A DNA stretch of 16,712 nucleotides, taken from contig QKYT01000157.1 of NCBI GenBank assembly GCA_003550305.1, positions 143,516 to 160,227 of the forward strand, written 5' to 3'. Positions 1-9,970 of this stretch are shown here, piece by piece. Below the pieces are notes generated by a model that saw only the letters and a program-made list of their open reading frames with translations, made no database searches and was not told where the DNA came from. This DNA comes from Glomus cerebriforme. Its lineage: Eukaryota; Glomeromycota; Glomeromycetes; Glomerales; Glomeraceae. The position numbers and the translations under genes were made by a program. Position 1 is the stretch's first letter, and each line of letters begins with the position of its first letter.

Positions 1-409
1 AGAATTTTTTTTTTTATGATAAAAAAAAAATTACATAAATAAAAATAAATAATTTTTATTGATCAAAAAAAAAAAAAGTGCTGTTAATTTTTGCCAAATA
101 CAAATTTTTACTACGCATTTTGATATTCAGTGTGGCTGGTAAATTTTTAGTCGTTAAAAGATTTGAAAAAAAAAAAAAATTCTTTTATCAGACTAAACAG
201 TTAACAATTATAACAACTTATAATAATGGTTTTTAAAAAAAAAACAGGTCAAACAAGTTTAAAAAATGTATTTAACAAATATCTGATATGCATTAATGAA
301 TTAAAGGAAACAATTAAACAATTATAGATATTTTTTTGCATTTTGAACATTGTGAACTTCTTGACTGATTACATTTATTTATTATTATTAACATTTACAT
401 ATACTGTAA

Positions 410-432
410 ATATATATATATATATATATATA
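410..432. repeat. TA dinucleotide microsatellite
   Basis: An uninterrupted alternating A/T run of about 23 bases is followed directly by a poly(A) run. It is simple-sequence DNA in the gene-free left part of the window, with no coding meaning. Confidence 0.9.
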
Positions 433-1080
433 AAAAAAAAAACTTTAACCATTGTAAAACATTTATAACGACTGATAAAACAGATAAAAATAATATATAT
501 AATGAATATATATTTATATTATATATATATTTTAATGAATGAAACTTTATAAATTCACAATTGATATACAATTAACAAACAAATATTTGCAAGTTTTTTT
601 TCGAAAAAAAAAAAACTGATTTTTAAAATGAAATGATCCCATGTAGAAAAAAAAAGTATATAAACATGGGTTATTTGGATTTTTTAATAAACCCTTTTTT
701 TTTTTACATTCTAACTAAATTTGAATTTATTTCGTTAGTCATAAAGTGTAATGTTTCGCATGGTTTATGAAATTTGAAAAATTACAATTTACAAGTCACA
801 AGACGTAATCACATTGACCACACTGACGTTAACCGGCAGGGTTTGTTTATATCATAAAACATTTAATACGTATAAACCCTGTAAATCCCTTTACATGCGT
901 TACGAAATATTTTCTCGAATTAATAGAAATGTTCTAATTATAGAAAAATGCATAATGATGAACGCATAGAAAGTTGTACGGTGGATCTAGAAACGGATAT
1001 ATTCGGGCTGTCATCAGTCGATCCATCCTATTCTTTTTTAAGTAAAACGTTCTTTTAACAAGGGAATCATATTTGTGCAT

Positions 1081-1111
1081 TGGTTAATCAAGCCAAGCAT
1101 TGATTTAACCA
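1081..1111. other. Inverted repeat able to form a stem-loop
   Basis: The left arm TGGTTAATCAA (1081-1091) pairs with the right arm TTGATTTAACCA (1100-1111), with one bulged base and an 8-base loop GCCAAGCA. It sits in a locally less AT-rich patch of otherwise gene-free DNA. It could be a structured untranslated region, a remnant of a small inverted-repeat element, or chance. No other part of a non-coding RNA gene was recognised. Confidence 0.4.
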
Positions 1112-2381
1112 CAAAGGAGTTAAAAGGGTCAAAAATATGTCATCTGCCACAATTTTTTTTGTGAAACAGAAGTAATGTTTGGAAAATAATTTATGTAATA
1201 AAGTTGTGGCTTTTTTTCTTATGTTCTATTTTTAAATATGATTGTAATTTTTTTTGTACCCTTGCTTTGTGATTTTGAAGTTACGCAACATCAAATTTTT
1301 TTATATTATCATTATAAAAAATTAATAATATATTCAAATAAAGGCAAAAAAAAATCGGATTTTTTTCTATTGAATCAAAGAAATTGCAATCTCGAAAAGA
1401 AAAAAATATATTACAAATTTAATTAAATTTAATTATACTATATTTTAATAGTGATACAATTCTTACAAATATTCTTTATACCCAAAATATTTTAAATATT
1501 ATTATATTTCGTTTTAAAAAGAAAGAAAAAAATAAAATAAATAAAATAATTTAATTAATTTAAACACGTTTCTTCTCTAAATCGGTAAATAACCGTTCAC
1601 GTTTTCGTCGATTTCTGTTAGTAAATTTAACGGATAAGAGATTATTAATTAAAAATATAATTATATTTGATAAATAAATCGATTAAACATTTAAAGTTTA
1701 AACTACAATCTTTTAATAATATAAAATAATATTATAATAATGATGTATAGTAAAATACATTTAGAAGTGATTTGTCAATTTTTTTTTAAAAGCCTTAAAT
1801 GAATTTAAAATTAAATCATATAACAAAAGATTTTAATTGCAATGAACTGCGGACCTCATATCTCATTAACTATTTGAAAGGAAGTCATTATTAATCTTAT
1901 CCGGGAACAATTTTCTTATTGATTTTAAGAAAATATTCACTTAATCATTCTCGTTGTTTACCTTACTCGACGATGCATTATTCATGGGACAATTGAAAAA
2001 TGTTTTTTTTTTCGTCCTAGATTTCATAAACTTTATAAATATAAAAAATAATTCGTAAAGTAAAAATCTAATGCTGGCCAGAATTACGATTAATATTTTA
2101 ATGCGGGTCAAATATTCCGTGATTTTAATTTATGCCTGCTCAGTATTCACAATAAATTACGAGAATATTCTTATATTCTTTTGAATACAGCAATAAGATA
2201 AAACAAAACTTTATGACTGGAAACTTTAACAGATCAAAACTTTTAAAGTATAAACTTTTCATTCCTTATTGTATAATGATGAATTTTATCTCATTAGCTT
2301 TACTAATATCATTTTTGTATACAAAATTATTTTCCAAATTCATTAATTGAAATTGAGTAAAAAAAAAAAAAAGACGTGATT

Positions 2382-3421
2382 TTAATGCTGTGACACAGTA
2401 TTATCATCATTCAACACGACATTATATTCACTAGCTTCTTTAAATCTTCTTTGTCTCTCATTATTCGCATGAGATGAAATGGAAATGATTTGAGTTGCTA
2501 ATTTAAAAGAATTTGAAATAAGATTAAAAATATTTTTTTTTCTTTAATGTTCAATTTTATCGTTACCTGTTTTTACATTTAAATCACTTTCTTCATCAGA
2601 AGATATTTCATCTAAAGGACTTCTTTTGATTGAAGACGTTTCTTTCCCGACGACTTGGCGATGATTCAATAAATTGAACCATGAAGTTGATCGATAATGT
2701 ATATGTAGTACGGCGATAGGTTCATACGATTTTAAATTAGAACTTCCATCCCAAAATAACTCTTTATAACTTTTTGAGGTAGTTTTTAATTTTTTAACGG
2801 TAGGATATCGTATCTTTTCAACTTCATAAAAATAAACGGAAATTACACCAGGTCCACCAAATTGATATTTAAATTTAGATGTAGGTATTGAACGTATATT
2901 GGATGGAAATTTGAAAGGTTTATGAAATTTTTTCTTATGCCAAAATCCGGTAACTATTTGGAAAGATTTATTATACATTTCAACACAAGTTTGATCCGTT
3001 TTTCCATTAACTGCAACATCTCCACGTATAATACGAGTTTTGCTAACTTGTAATGATCGAAAACGTATTTTAAATTCGGATTTCGGTACAGTCTCTATAA
3101 TATAATGCATATCACTAAAAAAAATTTGCGAAATAAATTTTTAAAAATGTTATTTATTTAGAGATCAATAAATCTTTTTTATTATTACTTATTTCATACC
3201 AGAAGACTTTTCGATTGGTTATATCGTCAACGTAATAACTTGGTTCAAAATCAATACGCTATTTAAAATAATTCTTTTTGAATATTTTTTAAAATTCCAT
3301 GGTTTTTTTATAATTTTTGAGAATTTAAACCATTTCTTACTTTAGTCTCGACTTTTATGGGCCTTTCAGGTAATGGTACGTCGTTAACCAAGATTTCGAG
3401 AATATAACCACCAAATCTCAT
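2382..3421 (-). CDS. DUF7918-like protein, four exons
   Basis: The function is unknown. The best model, read on the minus strand, has exons 3421-3341, 3258-3200, 3114-2567 and 2497-2382. All three introns are GT-AG (82, 85 and 69 nt) and the joined frame gives 267 residues. The start is the ATG at 3421, giving MRFGGYILEILVNDVPLPE. The pattern resembles fungal DUF7918 proteins: an N-terminal strand with G-Y-I-L-E-I, a Cys at residue 47, KSEFKIRFRS near 59-68, a central basic stretch with HKPFKFPS (about 109-116), and GPGVISVYFYEVEKI (about 133-147). This match is from memory of the family pattern. The C-terminus from about residue 205 is polar and Ser/Asp/Glu-rich, and probably disordered. The last exon adds 38 residues in place of a readthrough end NDKIEH. 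No signal peptide or membrane segment is visible. It could instead be an unrelated lineage-specific protein. Confidence 0.7.
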
Positions 3422-4481
3422 GATTATGAAGTGAAGTTTGCACCGAAGAAAAAAAAACAATTTGTATAAAATGTAAATTTTTAAAAGTGAATCAAAATAA
3501 AATGATATATATATATATATTTTTGAATAATGTAGGAAAAAAAATTCAAGAATTAAAATAATTAAAACAATATGATCAAATTATACAACTTTTTTAGAAA
3601 ATATGACAATTTCTTGCTGGGAATATAAAGGTTAAAAATGTATTTTTTAAAAAAATCTTCAACGTGTAAAAATCGTTTTCAGTGGAATTATCATGAGAAA
3701 ATTCGAATCTTTAATTAATTTTCAGAACCTGATTAATTACTGTTGATTGATATCAGAAGATCTTAAGGAATCAGTAGAAGGTTTATAGGAATCACAATAA
3801 AAAAAATATATCACTAAATAGAAAGTTAAAACATCCTATGATAATGATAATGAACAATGAAAAAGGTTGATATTTTAAATAGGATATTCCGGCGTCAAAA
3901 AAAAAAAAAAAATCGCGAGATTTATTTTTTTATTAAAAAAATACACCATTGACAATTTGACATGCAAATCTTAAATATGAAATTTAACCTTGGATAAATA
4001 AAAGTTTACAAGTGAGTATTAAATATCAATAAATTTATTCAAATAAATGATATACCTTCGTTTAAAATCTTCAAATATACAAATATACCATTAGAAATTG
4101 TTGACAATTTTAAAAATTGCTTTTTCAATTCTTCAATTTTATATATTTTGGCAAACCTATAATATTCATATTCATGGGTTCGATTTTCAGTATTTACAAA
4201 AAAAATATATATAATATACATGTTCATTTAAATAAGCAAAATAGCAAAATGAACACACCAAATTTTAATATCGGATAATATAAATCACAGATCACATGTT
4301 TCATAGATTTTATCAAATCTATCACGTGGAATTAAAATTGTGCAAGTTCATTTTGAATTTCTAATTTAAATTACATATTTGAATTAGCTAATTAAACAAA
4401 TCTCAAGAAATTTTCTAAAATATGAATTAATTTGAATTTAAAAAGTGTTCACATATAATTGAGGAATGTTACTTATTTAAC
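3422..4481. other. Intergenic spacer with promoter of the DUF7918-like gene
   Basis: This 1.06 kb spacer lies between two minus-strand genes. It must hold the 3' end of the HECT ligase mRNA and the promoter of the downstream DUF7918-like gene. An alternating AT run at about 3503-3521 lies 80-100 bases upstream of that gene's ATG and could act as a TATA-like element, though its simple-repeat nature makes this weak. A poly(A) run lies near 3897-3912. An open frame at 4039-4227 (62 codons, minus strand) has no recognisable motif and was not called as a gene. Confidence 0.5.
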
Positions 4482-7400
4482 TTAAGATAAATCAAACCCA
4501 ACATCTGCGTTGATGGCATAATATAATTTCCTAAATTGTAAAAACATTTTATTAAATAAATTAATACGTCTTAAATTTATTATCTTAAATTTATAAAAAA
4601 AAAAAAAAGTACATACGCTCTCAAAGTATCTTCATCGGAATAAGCTGGCAATTTTAATAAATTAACACAAGTACTGGACGTAGGCAATCGTGTTCCAGAT
4701 CCAGCTTTACGTATACTAAACTTCGGATTAAGTTCTTTAAACCCAAGAAGAGGAGGTCGAGAACAAGAAGTAACAAATTTTATTAATTTTTGTTTTTGTT
4801 CTTCGGAAAATTCAGATACAACTTTCCAGAAATTACTAATGACAGAGTCATCTTCTTTGTAATCAGAATATACTGTATTTTGTCTTAAATCTTCAATATT
4901 TATTGGGATATATGCTCCTCCAACAAGTATTTGAAGTTCTTCCTATTAAAAAGCAAAAGGAATGTTCAATATAGATATTTTTAGTATAAACAAGTATCTT
5001 TTATAGTTGCTACCTGATTAAACATTCTCAACCACTTTATGTCGATCAAGTCTGATAGTCCTCGAAAGAACGCTTTGCATTGAAAATCTATTTGTCGATT
5101 TAATCGATAGTTCGCCATCATATATATATAGCGTATACGATTTTCATTAGTAACTGGTACGTCGCTTCCTCCTGGAATTAGTTCAATAGTTTGAGATTCA
5201 CCAAACTCTGTGTAAAAATAAAAGTTAGAAAAAAAACTTAATATATAAACAGTTTTAAAATATTGATTTAGAAAAACCCATACCGTTATCTACAACGGTG
5301 AAATTAAGTGATAAATCCGATTCAACATCGCCTTTATAGTTTTTCAAGTATATCAAGCCCTGGTATAATTCTGGATCAAGTGAAGGCAAATCATCCACTA
5401 TAAATTTCATATTCAATATGTTAGATATAAAGAATAAAAGATACAATCTTTGATACTTAAAGTTACGTACAATGTGATGATCTTCCAAGCCATTTACTTA
5501 AAAAGAACCCGGCAAATGCTGCATCAACTAAAATTCCTTCATATAAAGCTTTGCCTAATATACGACCTATAAACTCATAATAATTGAGTTGGGTTTCTAA
5601 AAAGTATATTTAAAATCAAAAAAAATTTTTTTTTTAAAAAAATATATAATAATATTACAAAGGCAATAAATAAAAATTATATGAAATTTAACCTTGTTTT
5701 GCATAGCCATGCGGATTAGGAAATAAAAGTTGTTCCTTTGTGCTAAGGAACAATCCATAATTCGTATCAAATGCAACACGTGTTAACCTAGGATATTAAA
5801 ATAAAAAAAAAATATAGAAATTAATAAATGTATTGTTTAATATCAACAAAGATTATTAATAATCCACGTACGATGTCAAAAATTCTTTAAATAAACCACC
5901 GCCATCAATACCAGCTTCTGGCATTCCAAACTCGTCAATAAATTGAATAGCAACCGGACTTTTCAGTCCGGGGCCTAATGCATTTAGATGAGTGAAACCA
6001 TCCTCAAACACGGAACTACGTCGAATTGTAACACGTGTACGTGGCTGCGGAAAGGATTCCACATTACTAAAAACAATTAAAAGCAATAAAGTTTAATATT
6101 GAAAGAATTTTTTAAATTAATTATAATGAATGAAATTGTTAAATACCGGTTTTTATCATTATAAACATATTCTCTAAAGATTTTGATCCGAACTTCAAAA
6201 GGTATTACGAAAGGAATATTATCCAAAATTCCAAGTCTTGGACTGATATTCGCTAATTGTCTATTTTTAACATTAATTTTATCATTATCACGTTCAAGCT
6301 CTTGTTCTTCACGAACTACAGCTTCTACAAAAACATTCATATCAATTTCTGAGATCATTAACCAATGATCTGATGGTGTGAATTGACGACGAGAACTGAA
6401 ATATAAATAATTGTTAAAATGAATTTTTTTTTTAAAAAAAAACGAAATTTCAAGCAAAGATAATCACTCTCTTGCGTGAATCTGCCGTAATAACTTAGTA
6501 ACAATATTTCTTAAATAATGTAAAGCGATACAGCTTCCTTCGATTGTGCTAGTATCCATCTTTAATAAAGTATTATTGCTCCAATATAAATAAAATCCCA
6601 CATGCTATAGTACAAAAAGAATTTAAATTAACAATATGTAAATTTAATTAAAAAATATATTATGAATTTGAAGTTTAATACCTTCATACAAATAGACATA
6701 CTAATGATTTCTGATAACTTTAACGGATTTTTGCTCTCATCAAAAAATTCATCATCGCCCATAGTAAACAAAACTGTACTAAATAACTCACAAAGCAGAG
6801 TAAAAAGACCCCACTGGTCAGAAAAAACTGCATCTAAATATATGAAGACTAGTTAAATTCAAAATTTTTTTAAAAAATATGTTGATAATTTTAGCAAATA
6901 ATACCTGTCATTATATAATTTGGTATCGATTGACTGCATTGACTACTTAATAATAATCGAGCCAATTCTGTTTCTTTAAATGTACCCCATAGTAAACTAA
7001 TTGCTGAACGATTATCAGATGTAGAATATATTCCAAAAATTATGCTGTTTAATAAGTCTGTTCTTTTTAATGGCCAGCGAATCATTAATGTTACAAAAAA
7101 ATTCGAAATTTTCAAAAGAGTTGGAGAATTTGCAGTTTTCATAAGCGCAAAAAAATAAGTCAAATGTTGCTTATCAAATAATACAGAAATCCATTTCAAA
7201 ATTCGTGGATCAATTTTCGGCAATGTAGCTGATTCTAGTTGATTAGACATGACTATATCATCTTCATCTTCGTCCTCGTCATCATCATCATCTTGAATAT
7301 TAGACTCTAAAACAAAAAAAAAACAATAAGATTCAAATTCAAAAACCTTTTAATAAAAGTTTCTCTTTTTTTAAAAAAATACCGTTAAAATTATCAACTA

Positions 7401-8935
7401 ATAGACGAGTTGGAATTTGTAATGCTATATTTTGGAGTACTTTCATATAAGCCAGCTGTCGAATTTTGATAAAATAATAATTACATTAATTATCAAATTT
7501 AATATAAATTTAAAAGAAAAATGTTAAATCACACATACCACATTATCAATCTTTGAAATATTCTTGTTTGTAAATGCTAACAAATTTCCCAACAACACAA
7601 CTCCTTGCTCTGCATCCAACACGCTTCCAGTCATTTGTGATAATTTCAAAATAATATCATTCAATGGCAACCAAGAAGAAAATGTCTTTAGTGCATCAAT
7701 GCTCATCCGATTCGGTAATAACGGAATTGTAAAAATATGCATGATGAAATTGCTTAAAGATAAGTCACGGGCTTTATGTTCAGGAGGTAGAATTCGAAAA
7801 GGACGTAAAGAAAGTGTTACTGATGGTAATATCACAGGATTATTTTTATCTTCTACTTGCTAATTAAAATCAAAAGGAAAATAATAAATGAATAATACAT
7901 TGTTCAAAAAAGATATATAAGAATGTGAACTAGCTATAATTAAATTACCAAATTAATCAAACAATTTCTTAATTCTATATATAAGCCATTTTTGACAAGA
8001 TATTCTAAATTTTCTTGATAAATTTCCCTGTAATCAAAATATAAATTGATTAAAAATTTTTTTTTTTTTTTAAAAAAAAAATTATTTTAAAGGATAATAA
8101 TATAAATTAAACAAACCCTCTATTAATATTCTGAATTTTTTGATACTTTGAGATATCAATGGAAAGATGCAATGTTTTTAAATAATCAATATTGTGGTTA
8201 TTTTGATCCGGTTGCCTAAATATTAAAGAATTCAAAATAAATAATCTTAAATTTTCGCGAAATTTAGCTACTTATAACTTATTACATCGTATTAATTCCG
8301 ATATTTTTGAGAAATATGACTAAGATTCGTTTTAGTTGTAAAGTCCACATATCCCGTAAATCATCATAATAAAATGGAATAAACATTATTTCTGAATCTG
8401 TCAAAGATAAAATAAACAGACAAATCATCATTAAATTAATATGAATAAATTCTCATTAATTAATCATAATCATAAAATTTACCTTGAGTTTGTTTCCTTA
8501 ATATTTGACATAAGCAATATTTCCTTTGACTATCGTACCGTGGACGATAGAAAAAGAGGAAACTGCGCGCGAGCTCGATTAAATTCAAAGCAACATCGCG
8601 TTCAGAATTTACGTTATTCAACATGAATTCAGCTTGTTGATCCCAGGAATCGCGCTCATTATCACGTAAATTTCCAGCAACAGTTCTTCCGCGATAAAAA
8701 GCCTATAAGAAAGAATAAATATTAATTCAAATTCAGAACTTTGATTTGTCACCGTGATATATATTATTGATACCTGAATTTTGATTGCAGACTTTTGTTT
8801 CAAACGCTCATTTTCTCTGGCTTTACGCAGATCTTGATTCTTTTTCAAGAGTGCTTCTTTATTTTCTTGTTGTCTTTTTCCTCCAAGGTTAATAGCTGGA
8901 CGTGATTTGTAGTTACCTTCGAATGAATTAAACAT
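4482..8935 (-). CDS. HUL5: HECT E3/E4 ubiquitin ligase, Hul5/UBE3C family, complete, 18 exons
   Basis: This is a HECT-type ubiquitin-protein ligase. In yeast and animals the family binds the proteasome and extends ubiquitin chains on stalled or misfolded substrates. Exons (minus strand): 8935-8774, 8702-8483, 8397-8286, 8215-8117, 8027-7949, 7859-7539, 7455-7383, 7306-6905, 6833-6682, 6604-6468, 6395-6147, 6066-5872, 5787-5693, 5596-5471, 5397-5284, 5207-5014, 4942-4617, 4530-4482. All 17 introns are GT-AG, 70-96 nt, and every phase agrees, giving 1034 residues (human UBE3C has about 1083). The N-terminus has the family's FEGNYKSRP start. An IQ motif (IQAFYRG) lies at 53-59, an acidic run at 361-372, and RDSRRQF at 585-591. 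The HECT domain covers about 680-1034, with GRILGKALYEG (776-786) and LDDLPSLDPE (808-817). The catalytic Cys is 1002 in LPTSSTC, 32 residues from the end, as in human UBE3C. No disabling change is seen. Confidence 0.95.
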
Positions 8936-9357
8936 TAGGATAAAATATTGGTTTTTGTATGATTTATATTTAAAAAAAGCTTGGTAACCCCGGACAACCT
9001 AGATAAAAAAAAATAAAGTCGATTCATTTGTTTTATGTGATTGATGTAGATCGCAACATTTGTAATTGTTAACAATCAAGAATTTGTCCGGCCAGTCGGC
9101 CAGTACTAATGGATAAATCACATGGCAAATTCCGTACTACATAAGTCTCATGTTATTATGTTATTATGTATCTTACTATGTGTCACATAACCCGCATAAA
9201 TTTTTACTTTGTCAGTATGTTTATAAGCCTTTCCAACGTTTACTTTATACCATCCATCCTTTTATTCTTTGCTTGAATTTAAATAAGTACGAGAATCTTT
9301 TTCATTTATGTCATCTTTCATAGTTAATATTGCTAAAAAAGGCTAGAAACTTTTTGA

Positions 9358-9365
9358 TATATAAA
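9358..9365 (+). promoter_or_regulatory. TATA-like box, candidate for the F-box gene
   Basis: TATATAAA lies about 610 bases upstream of the F-box ATG. This is compatible with a promoter only if the mRNA has a long or spliced leader. In such AT-rich DNA a chance match is likely, so confidence is low. Confidence 0.25.
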
Positions 9366-9719
9366 TTATATTCAAATATAAGGAAATAACAAATATCCGG
9401 TCGTTTCTTTTTTATTTCAAGTGAGTTTTTTTTATATTGATTTATTGAAGTCATAACTTTGCTTAAATTTTACAAAATTTTTTGATCTTTGATTTTTTTC
9501 TTTGAAATCATAGAAATTACAAAAATTATCCGGGTAAAAAAGAGATCAATAATATTAAATTTTCTTCTTTTGGTGAGTTGCTTTTAATATTAATAACTCT
9601 ATCTAAAACTAACTCACAATATAAAGATATTTTAAATTGTAACAATTTTAGCTAGTAAATATAATTAATAAATAAAATAAAATCATTTTTATTATTTCAA
9701 ATTTTTTTTGAAATTTATC

Positions 9720-9750
<31 letters not shown>

Positions 9751-9759
9751 TTTTTTTTT
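9720..9759. repeat. T13-A18-T9 homopolymer palindrome
   Basis: Three abutting homopolymer blocks (13 T, 18 A, 9 T) form perfect self-complementary sequence in the F-box gene's upstream region. A second block, A9-T14, follows at 9907-9929. They would fold as hairpins in RNA or act as rigid, nucleosome-disfavouring DNA. Their exact length is prone to replication slippage and sequencing error. Confidence 0.85.
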
Positions 9760-9970
9760 GTATTTGAGGGTGGTATATTATTGTATGTGCACTTGTATAT
9801 TTATATGTGCTTCAATATTGCAGCATTAAACTGTAATATTGATGCATTATTAACCAACTTTAGAAATAATTCTTAAGATTTGTGTTACTACTATAAACTA
9901 TATTCTAAAAAAAAATTTTTTTTTTTTTTAATTATTCTATTATTATAAAATATTCAATTTGTTAATAGAA

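Larger units (their letters stand above)
1..2381. other. Gene-free AT-rich region
   Basis: No convincing protein-coding gene was seen on either strand. The stretch is dominated by A and T homopolymers, a TA dinucleotide run near 410-432 and many stop codons. Two spots are less AT-rich than the rest. Around 780-1150 there is a 36-codon ORF (948-1058) and a stem-loop (1081-1111), and around 1850-2000 there is mixed sequence with no open frame. The right end lies just downstream of the stop codon of the minus-strand gene at 2382-3421, so its 3' untranslated region and polyadenylation signal should lie here. I saw no tRNA or rRNA signature. Confidence 0.6.
8936..9970. promoter_or_regulatory. Divergent intergenic region between the HECT and F-box genes
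   Basis: The HECT gene starts leftward at 8935 and the F-box gene rightward at 9971, so this 1.04 kb must carry both promoters and 5' untranslated regions. A TATA-like TATATAAA at 9358-9365 is suitably oriented for the F-box gene. A strong donor-like GTGAGT at 9573-9578 and an acceptor-like TTAATAG ending at 9968, two bases before the ATG, could bound a 5' UTR intron. The patch 8978-9200 is less AT-rich than its surroundings and includes an exact tandem duplication of CGGCCAGT (9089-9104). The part near the F-box gene is full of poly(T)/poly(A) blocks. The use of any of these sites is inferred. Confidence 0.5.

Noticed and set aside
1238..1426. Plus-strand 62-codon open frame
   Set aside because: It is dominated by Phe, Lys, Tyr and Asn from A/T runs, with no domain and no supporting context.
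4175..4195. TGGGTTCGATTTTC resembling a tRNA T-arm
   Set aside because: The T-stem does not pair and there is no acceptor, D-arm or anticodon arm around it.
4039..4227. Minus-strand 62-codon open frame in the spacer downstream of the HECT gene
   Set aside because: It has no recognisable motif and is Ile/Tyr/Lys-rich as expected from A/T DNA. A possible donor near its end has no convincing partner exon.
6183..6368. Plus-strand 61-codon open frame
   Set aside because: It is antisense to exon 11 of the HECT ligase, has biased Ser/Thr/Ile composition and no motif.
7564..7863. Plus-strand 99-codon open frame
   Set aside because: It is the complementary shadow of HECT-ligase exon 6, which has clear family context on the minus strand.
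9959..9970. Start of the F-box protein four codons upstream
   Set aside because: The upstream codon is TTG, not ATG. The ATG at 9971 is the natural start and directly precedes the F-box.
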